Origin: a virus
IMG/VR virus record: IMGVR_UViG_3300027906_003334
Span: 1 to 25,854 of that record
DNA: 25,854 nt
Reading direction: 5' to 3' (one strand)
Shown: one piece after another, positions 21,392 through 25,854 of the stretch
How positions within the stretch are numbered: position 1 is the first letter of the stretch
Layout: every line of letters starts with the position of its first letter
Notes under the pieces: model-generated
Seen by the model: only the letters and a program-made list of their open reading frames with translations
The model's database searches: none
Told to the model about the DNA's origin: nothing
Program-made: the position numbers and the translations under genes

Positions 21392-21847
21392 CTATGAGTT
21401 ATTCTGGTCGATGAAGGTTACCGTAACATCAAATGTAGTACTTGCATGATTAGATACAACCTCAAGTTTTTGTGGAACTGCAGATCCTTGATCTGCGATT
21501 GCATTTTGTTTCGTTGCATCATCCATTGCACCCGAAAAATCAACCGGTTCGTAACCATTGAAAGAGAACTTGTCGTTCCAGACAAAGGTTTCATTAACGG
21601 CACTAGGTTTAAATTCAAATATGTAAATATCTTGAGCAGTTGTTCCTGCATACGAATCATAAGCTAGTAGTTTACATAGTAAATTATGACCAACAGCATT
21701 TAATGTGGAACACCAAACAATTATTGATAATACAGTATAAACATGATGTTGTTCTCCCACAATTATTGGTGTATCTGTAGTTCCCGCAATTGCTTCAAAA
21801 CTTGCAGTACGAATTATTTCTGTTCCAGCTCCGCGTGCTATGGCCAT
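21392..21847 (-). CDS. Small virion structural protein, paralogue of the gene at 16450
   Basis: A 151-residue beta protein that shares its opening, middle strands and ending (VTVTFIDQNNS) with the 117-residue product of 16450-16803. It is longer because of an inserted segment near the C-terminus (SGAMDDATKQNAIADQGS). The two genes are separated by the S74 fibre and the glycine-rich adhesin, so the paralogues bracket the main adhesin block. The function is probably structural (decoration or fibre-associated). It is separated by one base from the 63-residue gene upstream. Confidence 0.8.
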   Translation of the reverse strand: MAIARGAGTEIIRTASFEAIAGTTDTPIIVGEQHHVYTVLSIIVWCSTLNAVGHNLLCKLLAYDSYAGTTAQDIYIFEFKPSAVNETFVWNDKFSFNGYEPVDFSGAMDDATKQNAIADQGSAVPQKLEVVSNHASTTFDVTVTFIDQNNS

Positions 21848-21848
21848 T

Positions 21849-22040
21849 CTATCCTCCTAAAATCCATGCTTTATGTAGTGATCGTTTTATGGCAGATGTA
21901 GTATTACCTTCATCTTTTAATGCTTCGGTTGTAACAGTATTTGCGGCTGGTGCAGCGGCATTTTGAACAGCTGATGCAATAGTTACTACGCTTCCATTTG
22001 AAGTTAGTGCGTCAATTCCTTCTAATGTTATTTTTGCCAT
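21849..22040 (-). CDS. 63-residue structural-region protein
   Basis: A 63-residue product beginning MAKITLEGIDALTSNGS, which resembles the shared heads of nearby fibre proteins (MANFKISGKDVFTQTG, MANLKINGVIVATET). It continues with an Ala/Thr-rich middle and ends in AIKRSLHKAWILGG. It may be a stand-alone fibre head or a small peptide that docks fibres. AGGAAAA lies before the ATG and an AATAAATA late-promoter match lies 23 bases upstream, so it is probably expressed late and is real despite its size. Confidence 0.7.
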   Translation of the reverse strand: MAKITLEGIDALTSNGSVVTIASAVQNAAAPAANTVTTEALKDEGNTTSAIKRSLHKAWILGG

Positions 22041-22062
22041 AATTTTCCTATTTGTTTTTAAC

Positions 22063-22070
22063 TATTTATT
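22063..22070 (-). promoter_or_regulatory. Late promoter candidate AATAAATA
   Basis: The minus strand reads AATAAATA 23 bases upstream of the ATG at 22040, with an AGG ribosome-binding site in between. The spacing is almost the same as for the perfect promoter at 17098, which supports it even though the first base departs from the T4 consensus. Confidence 0.5.
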
Positions 22071-22076
22071 ATTATT

Positions 22077-22148
22077 CTATACTGGCCCGCTGTTATCTTG
22101 TAGAACTAAATTGCCGTCTGCGGCTGGTTTAATTATCATGTTTGCCAT
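22077..22148 (-). CDS. 23-codon scar gene: fibre head fused to assembly-protein tail
   Basis: This tiny frame reads MANMIIKPAADGNLVLQDNSGPV. Its first 13 codons match the start of the fibre gene at 24091-24702, with 39 identical bases (22110-22148 against 24664-24702). Its last six residues, DNSGPV, and about 20 bases of DNA match the end of the assembly-type gene at 23765-24094. It has AAGGA nine bases before the ATG. The simplest reading is that a former [fibre + assembly protein] cassette lost everything between these points and left an in-frame remnant, which may still be translated. Confidence 0.7.
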   Translation of the reverse strand: MANMIIKPAADGNLVLQDNSGPV

Positions 22149-22162
22149 AGTTTATTATCCTT

Positions 22163-22759
22163 TTAAATTGCTAATCTAAATCCCATTGCTACTGTATAAT
22201 TACCGGGCAATACATTTCTAGCTGATCCATGAGAATGGGTACCAGCAAACCAAAAATAATCAGAAGTTCCATTTGCATATTCCATACTTGCTATATCTAC
22301 ACTTTTACCACCAGATGCACTTCCTGGCCTCATATCTCTTTGTCTAACAGGAACACCAGAAACAGCATTTTTAAAGATTCCTGCTGACATATGGACACCA
22401 TCACCTATATCATCCCATGATATCATAGTATATAACCAGTACCATCCAGCTTTATTAGGTGTAAATTTATATGTTGAAGTACTATAACAATCACCAGCAT
22501 TAAGTGTTGTTGAATTTGCAAATCCTGCCCATGTACTATTAGCCATTGATAGACTGCCTGAGCGTTGAGCACAAAAACTAGGTTGATTTATCTCAGCTGC
22601 AACTCCACTTCCTATAGTTCCTGCCGTCACAGTTCCTATATTTCCACCTGAGAAAGTAGCACCAGAATCAGAAGTAGAAAGTATAGTTGTTCCCGCTTGA
22701 TTTTCTATTATTAATTGATTACCGGCCCCTGTTGCTGGGCGTATTTTCATATTAGCCAT
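22163..22759 (-). CDS. Small tail fibre protein (cassette 3)
   Basis: A 198-residue fibre protein with the shared head MANMKIRPATGAGNQLIIEN (1-20) and TILSTSDSGATFSGGNIGTV. A C-terminal beta domain (SFCAQRSGSLSMANSTWAGF, YKFTPNKAGWYWLYTMISWD, then YFWFAGTHSHG) resembles C1q/TNF-like jelly-roll domains found at fibre tips. Such domains trimerise and bind receptors. It is followed 14 bases later by the scar gene and not by a complete assembly protein, unlike the two cassettes upstream. AAGGA precedes the ATG. Confidence 0.85.
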   Translation of the reverse strand: MANMKIRPATGAGNQLIIENQAGTTILSTSDSGATFSGGNIGTVTAGTIGSGVAAEINQPSFCAQRSGSLSMANSTWAGFANSTTLNAGDCYSTSTYKFTPNKAGWYWLYTMISWDDIGDGVHMSAGIFKNAVSGVPVRQRDMRPGSASGGKSVDIASMEYANGTSDYFWFAGTHSHGSARNVLPGNYTVAMGFRLAI

Positions 22760-22762
22760 TTA

Positions 22763-23053
22763 TTATCCTTTAGGGTATTTCTTTTTAATTGCTTCAATTG
22801 CATCTTCCCATGTAGTAGTACCATCTTTTTTATCATCATATTGCATTTCAAGTTGGTTCAAGGCATCATATTCTGCTTTCCTGTTTCTTGCGTATTCCTG
22901 GGAGTCGTATTCTGCCTGTAGTCTTTTTACTTCTGCATCTATTTCTTTTGATGTTGGTTGTTTGTTATCTGGGTCATTCCATTTTATCCTGTCACCAATA
23001 ACACCAAAAGATGAATTAGGACACAATGATTTAATAGCTTCAGTTATATTCAT
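22763..23053 (-). CDS. Tail-fibre assembly-type small protein (cassette 2)
   Basis: A 96-residue helical protein. Its core EIDAEVKRLQAEYDSQ plus EYARNRKAEYDALNQLEM is nearly identical to the 109-residue product at 23765-24094, and the ending TTTWEDAIEAIKKKYPKG is typical of small proteins that follow fibre genes in marine myoviruses. I infer a chaperone or adaptor for the fibre encoded just upstream, with which it overlaps in an ATGA. The N-terminal 35 residues differ from the paralogue, which may reflect partner specificity. Confidence 0.82.
   Translation of the reverse strand: MNITEAIKSLCPNSSFGVIGDRIKWNDPDNKQPTSKEIDAEVKRLQAEYDSQEYARNRKAEYDALNQLEMQYDDKKDGTTTWEDAIEAIKKKYPKG
22871..22919 (-). 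repeat. Near-identical 49-bp direct repeat, copy in cassette 2
   Basis: The stretch encoding the SQEYARNRKAEY core differs at only about two of 49 bases from 23888-23936 in the paralogous gene. This is far more alike than the rest of the two genes, so it is a natural site for recombination between cassettes. Confidence 0.8.
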
Positions 23054-23757
23054 GTTGCTACCTCAGTTACTTGTAATGTTGACACAGAACGCATAGAATA
23101 AGCCGCATCTGCATCTGTATTATACTTATTAATCCAAAGGGTATTCCCTCCACTTGTATAGTGTGATGACATAGCTACCCTATAAGATATAGTGGCACCT
23201 TTAGCAATAGATGCTCCTGTATGTTTTAAATTAGCAACTAAAGTTATATTGGCAAATTCTCCAGCTCCATGCCTCATCCACGAGCCTGTCATTACTCTAG
23301 TTCTATTACCAGCTTGATTCCCTCTGTCAACTGGATTAGCATAAGTATCAGCAGATGAATAAATATTTACTGCTAGGCCATACCCCCCATCCATATCACT
23401 ATTCCCAACTTGATCTAAATTTAACAATAAATAAAAATCACTATTAGTTCCTTTAGCAGTAACAGTAATACTTAAATCATCTATAATACTCCCATGTGAT
23501 TGATTCCCTCTAGTAGTGGCTGTTCCCCAATCCCATGCAGATGAATTAGTATAAGTCCACACGTCTTTCAAATGAGATGTTTGTATTTGTAAAACATGAC
23601 CAGCAGGGAACACAACTCCACTTGCTAAAGTACCACCTGAAATTGTTCCTAATGAAGCTCCAGAATCAGCAGTTGTGAGGACTGCCCCACCCGCCTGATC
23701 TTGTAGGATCAATTTATTACCGGCTCCGCCTTTTCCTTTTATAATTAAATTTCCCAT
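23050..23757 (-). CDS. Tail fibre protein (cassette 2)
   Basis: A 235-residue fibre protein with the shared head MGNLIIKGKGGAGNKLILQD, QAGGAVLTTADSGASLGTIS, and the FPAGHVLQIQTSH transition also seen in cassette 1 (FPAGMILQVVHF). A beta-sandwich tip follows (SITVTAKGTNSDFYLLLNLD, TISYRVAMSSHYTSGGNTLW). Head and linker are conserved while the tips differ completely from those of the neighbouring fibres, the usual picture for receptor-binding modules. The stop overlaps the following assembly-type gene in an ATGA. Confidence 0.87.
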   Translation of the reverse strand: MGNLIIKGKGGAGNKLILQDQAGGAVLTTADSGASLGTISGGTLASGVVFPAGHVLQIQTSHLKDVWTYTNSSAWDWGTATTRGNQSHGSIIDDLSITVTAKGTNSDFYLLLNLDQVGNSDMDGGYGLAVNIYSSADTYANPVDRGNQAGNRTRVMTGSWMRHGAGEFANITLVANLKHTGASIAKGATISYRVAMSSHYTSGGNTLWINKYNTDADAAYSMRSVSTLQVTEVAT

Positions 23758-23764
23758 TTATCCT

Positions 23765-24094
23765 TTATACTGGTCCGCTGTTATCTTTTGGCCATTTGGC
23801 TTTAATTGCTACAATAGCGTCTTTATGAGTTGTAGTATCATTAATAGAATCATCTGACATTAATTCAAGTTGATTTAGAGCATTATATTCTGCTTTCCTG
23901 TTTCTTGCGTATTCCTGAGAGTCGTATTCGGCCTGTAAGCGTTTAATCTCTGCATCAATTTCTGTTTGAGTTGGTTGAGTTATACCACTTGGAGGGTCAC
24001 TAGTATCCCAATTAGTAATTACTCCATCTACTGAATCATAACTAGGCCCCATACCAACTAATGAAATTACTGCATTTTTTAAGTTTGGTGTCAT
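23765..24094 (-). CDS. Tail-fibre assembly-type small protein (cassette 1)
   Basis: A 109-residue helical protein starting MTPNLKNAVISLVGMG, with the conserved core QTEIDAEIKRLQAEYDSQ and EYARNRKAEYNALNQLEL and the ending AIVAIKAKWPKDNSGPV. It follows the cassette 1 fibre with an ATGA overlap, as its paralogue follows cassette 2. A role in folding or attaching that fibre is inferred from position and from similar small genes after fibre genes in other tailed phages. Its last residues DNSGPV reappear in the scar gene at 22077-22148. Confidence 0.82.
   Translation of the reverse strand: MTPNLKNAVISLVGMGPSYDSVDGVITNWDTSDPPSGITQPTQTEIDAEIKRLQAEYDSQEYARNRKAEYNALNQLELMSDDSINDTTTHKDAIVAIKAKWPKDNSGPV
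23888..23936 (-). repeat. Near-identical 49-bp direct repeat, copy in cassette 1
   Basis: Partner of the stretch at 22871-22919, in direct orientation about 1 kb apart. Recombination between the two would delete or duplicate one fibre gene and swap tips. Confidence 0.8.
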
Positions 24095-24702
24095 ACTGCT
24101 ATCTCCATTACATATCCGTTACTATTCATTGATGACCCCGCTGGTTGACTACTCAAACCTGCCTGGTTTATTTGCCAACTTGCTGCGTTTTGTTTGTAAA
24201 CCTGCACAGTATAAGCTAGGGCAGTACCCGCAGCTGCTGATGGTGAATCTGTATAGGTGAATACAACGGCGGGTGAACTTTCATAGGTATCATGACCTAC
24301 AGCAAGACCCTGATTACTGGCAAGAACCTTAGTTCCATTTCTTGCTAGTTGTCCAAAGTTATATGTAGAGTTTGAGGACACATCAACTTCCACACTCGCA
24401 TCAAAATGATACAGGAATTTGGAGTTTGCTCGTTTGGATGTTATAGTTACAGAAGACGCGGCAATAGTTGTCCAAGTGGTAGCGGAGGCGATATTTGTAG
24501 CTGTTGCAGAGGTGAAATGTACTACTTGTAAAATCATCCCTGCTGGAAATGTACAGTTAGCCATACTAGCAATCGTTGGTGCAGTCAAAGAAGCATTTGC
24601 AATAGTTGCTCCAGAAGAAGCTGTTGACAATACAGCACCGCCAGCCCTATCTTGTATAAGTAGATTGCCGTCTGCGGCTGGTTTAATTATCATGTTTGCC
24701 AT
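24091..24702 (-). CDS. Tail fibre protein (cassette 1)
   Basis: A 203-residue fibre protein: head MANMIIKPAADGNLLIQDRA, GGAVLSTASSGATI, transition FPAGMILQVVHFTSATATN, then a beta domain containing SVTITSKRANSKFLYHFDAS, VEVDVSSNSTYNFGQL and ALAYTVQVYKQNAASW. The strand pattern (SKFLYHFD, ALAYTVQ, NGYVMEIAV at the end) matches the C-terminal domain of the neighbouring 340-residue fibre. GGAT lies before the ATG, six bases after the upstream gene. It overlaps its assembly-type partner in an ATGA. Confidence 0.87.
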   Translation of the reverse strand: MANMIIKPAADGNLLIQDRAGGAVLSTASSGATIANASLTAPTIASMANCTFPAGMILQVVHFTSATATNIASATTWTTIAASSVTITSKRANSKFLYHFDASVEVDVSSNSTYNFGQLARNGTKVLASNQGLAVGHDTYESSPAVVFTYTDSPSAAAGTALAYTVQVYKQNAASWQINQAGLSSQPAGSSMNSNGYVMEIAV

Positions 24703-24708
24703 TTATTT

Positions 24709-25731
24709 TTATCCTACAATCTCTGTTATTGTTAATGCCCCAGAAGGCGCGGGATGCCATAAGACCCCAGAACCAAAAGCGATAGCGGCTCGTACATCAT
24801 AAGTTTTAGCATTTGTAGTATTTGGGGAATACATTAATGAACCAACCCACGAACCCGTAGGCATATTATTGTAAGTGATTCCATAGACAGCAGTAGTAGC
24901 TTCACCATGAGTACCAGTTCCATAACCAATATAAACACCATCTCCATAAATTCTCCATCCAAATACAGTATCATTACCACTATCAATATAACCACCAACA
25001 TTAAATTGTATTAGAAGTTTATTACTAGTTGTACCTGTTGCTACAGAAAGAGACAAGCCAGGTATTACAGTATAAGTAGAGGTGGTCTGTGTAAGAGATG
25101 AAGTTTGATACGAATGGTGTATCCTAATAGGAAATCCTGAAGGAAAAACTGTTCGATTAAAAGTACCTGATATATCTCCTGCATCTGGAACCGCTGCCGA
25201 TCCCAAAAATTCACCAGCTTCAAATACTGCAGTATCAAATGTTAAGTCTGTAGTTGCTGATGCAGTTGCGTTCTGTGATAATTCAAATGTTGTTGCATTA
25301 GTAACAGTTAAAATAGTTGTACTTGCGGGTATACCCGATCCTGTTACTCCTTTTCCTGCTCTAAGATCGGATGTATCAGTTGTAGTGACTGTGGCATCTC
25401 CACTAGTAGTAGTACATTCAATTACTTTACCTGCAGTTGTTATTGTTCTTCCGTTGCCATCATCTTCAATAATGACATCTTGTCCAGATCCGCTGAGGCT
25501 TGCTAAAACAAGATTATCATTAATCGTTAAATCTCCCGTAAGGGTGAATTTATCTCCAATAATCATTTCGTGTTCTGTGTATGTCCCAGTAAGATCCTGA
25601 TTACTAATAGGTTTTATAGACTTTATACCAACACCTGAAACCGCGGGAATACTAACATTATTAGCTAATGCCGGTTCTTCGGTTCCAGTTTGAGTAAATA
25701 CATCTTTTCCGCTTATTTTAAAATTTGCCAT
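24709..25731 (-). CDS. Large tail fibre protein
   Basis: A 340-residue fibre protein. Its parts are the head MANFKISGKDVFTQTG, a beta-helix-like segment TLTGDLTINDNLVLASL, a Thr/Ser/Asp-rich module (about 100-165: TTTSGDATVTTTDTSDLRAG, KGVTGSGIPASTTIL) of the kind repeated in phage and bacterial surface proteins, a transition FPSGFPIRIHHSYQTSSL, and a C-terminal jelly-roll-like tip (KLLIQFNVGGYIDSGNDTVF, YDVRAAIAFGSGVLW, ALTITEIVG). The transition and tip are built like those of the cassette fibres. No assembly-type gene follows it. Only one base separates it from the partial gene upstream. Confidence 0.87.
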   Translation of the reverse strand: MANFKISGKDVFTQTGTEEPALANNVSIPAVSGVGIKSIKPISNQDLTGTYTEHEMIIGDKFTLTGDLTINDNLVLASLSGSGQDVIIEDDGNGRTITTAGKVIECTTTSGDATVTTTDTSDLRAGKGVTGSGIPASTTILTVTNATTFELSQNATASATTDLTFDTAVFEAGEFLGSAAVPDAGDISGTFNRTVFPSGFPIRIHHSYQTSSLTQTTSTYTVIPGLSLSVATGTTSNKLLIQFNVGGYIDSGNDTVFGWRIYGDGVYIGYGTGTHGEATTAVYGITYNNMPTGSWVGSLMYSPNTTNAKTYDVRAAIAFGSGVLWHPAPSGALTITEIVG

Positions 25732-25732
25732 T

Positions 25733-25854
25733 TTATCCTATTAAATTTAAAGATCCGCCTGTCGTGATACTTGTATTGCCGGTAACATTTATTTCACCCA
25801 TTACTGTTAAATTTCCATTTACTGTTAAATTTGGAACCAAAACAGGCCCTACTA
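25733..25854 (-). CDS. C-terminal end of a further fibre gene (5' part outside window)
   Basis: A minus-strand frame enters from the right edge and stops with TAA at 25733, giving 39 residues that end TGGSLNLIG. The visible part has the repeated strand pattern NLTVNGNLTVMGEINVTGNT, the beta-helix shaft repeat common in phage fibres (compare GDLTINDNL in the next gene). It is the end of an upstream fibre or structural protein whose identity cannot be told from this piece. Confidence 0.7.
   Translation of the reverse strand, partial: VGPVLVPNLTVNGNLTVMGEINVTGNTSITTGGSLNLIG

Overview
The window is part of a T4-like (Straboviridae/Kyanoviridae-type) marine myovirus genome. The evidence is the core block at the left end, all read leftward: uvsY, uvsW, a small conserved gene, gene 55 (late sigma factor) and gene 47 (recombination nuclease subunit). 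These have clear T4 signature motifs and sit in the order I remember for marine T4-like phages. The DNA is AT-rich by eye, coding is very dense, and every gene I accept lies on the minus strand. Small tail proteins resemble those of cyanophages and pelagiphages, so the host is probably a marine picocyanobacterium or an AT-rich marine alphaproteobacterium. The sequence does not decide which. I recognised no tRNA, integrase, transposase or CRISPR array, and no gene-free stretch exceeds about 150 bases.

Layout in the direction of transcription (right to left). (1) 25854-16038 is a virion fibre/adhesin region. It holds a partial fibre gene, a large fibre gene, repeated [fibre + small assembly-type protein] cassettes, one cassette shrunk to a 23-codon scar gene, several small structural proteins, a glycine-rich adhesin and a 643-residue fibre ending in an S74 intramolecular chaperone domain. 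T4-type late promoters (TATAAATA and close relatives) are visible at three places. (2) 15993-14226 holds three tandem paralogues. Each has a remarkable four-residue-period array with cysteine at every fourth position (YCAH/YCAR), flanked by Gly-rich four-residue units. (3) 14214-3767 is a compact ten-gene enzyme cluster: two GT9-like glycosyltransferases, a flavin-dependent tryptophan-halogenase-type enzyme, a SAM methyltransferase, a U32-like protein with a C-terminal Cys4 motif, the N-terminal half of a NodU/CmcH-type carbamoyltransferase, a DUF6445 (2OG-Fe oxygenase-like) protein, the C-terminal half of the same carbamoyltransferase, a second DUF6445 protein, a HemW-like radical SAM protein and a second SAM methyltransferase. 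Gaps are 12 bases or less, several genes overlap, and the last one overlaps uvsY. (4) 3783-1 is the replication/recombination/late-transcription core.

How they may work together. The cluster has the composition of a tailoring pathway (glycosylation, carbamoylation, halogenation, hydroxylation, methylation, radical chemistry). It has no scaffold-building gene (no NRPS, PKS or separate precursor peptide) and no flavin reductase or carbamoyl-phosphate synthase, so it must act on something the host or virion provides. It lies directly downstream of the Cys/Tyr/His-repeat proteins in the same orientation. Either a virion surface protein/glycan or a host metabolite/cell-surface glycan is a plausible substrate; the sequence does not settle this. 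The most notable individual features are the carbamoyltransferase split cleanly between its two catalytic domains by an oxygenase-like gene, the period-4 cysteine arrays, and a pair of back-to-back consensus sigma-70 promoters before gene 55, one of which fires antisense into the core operon.
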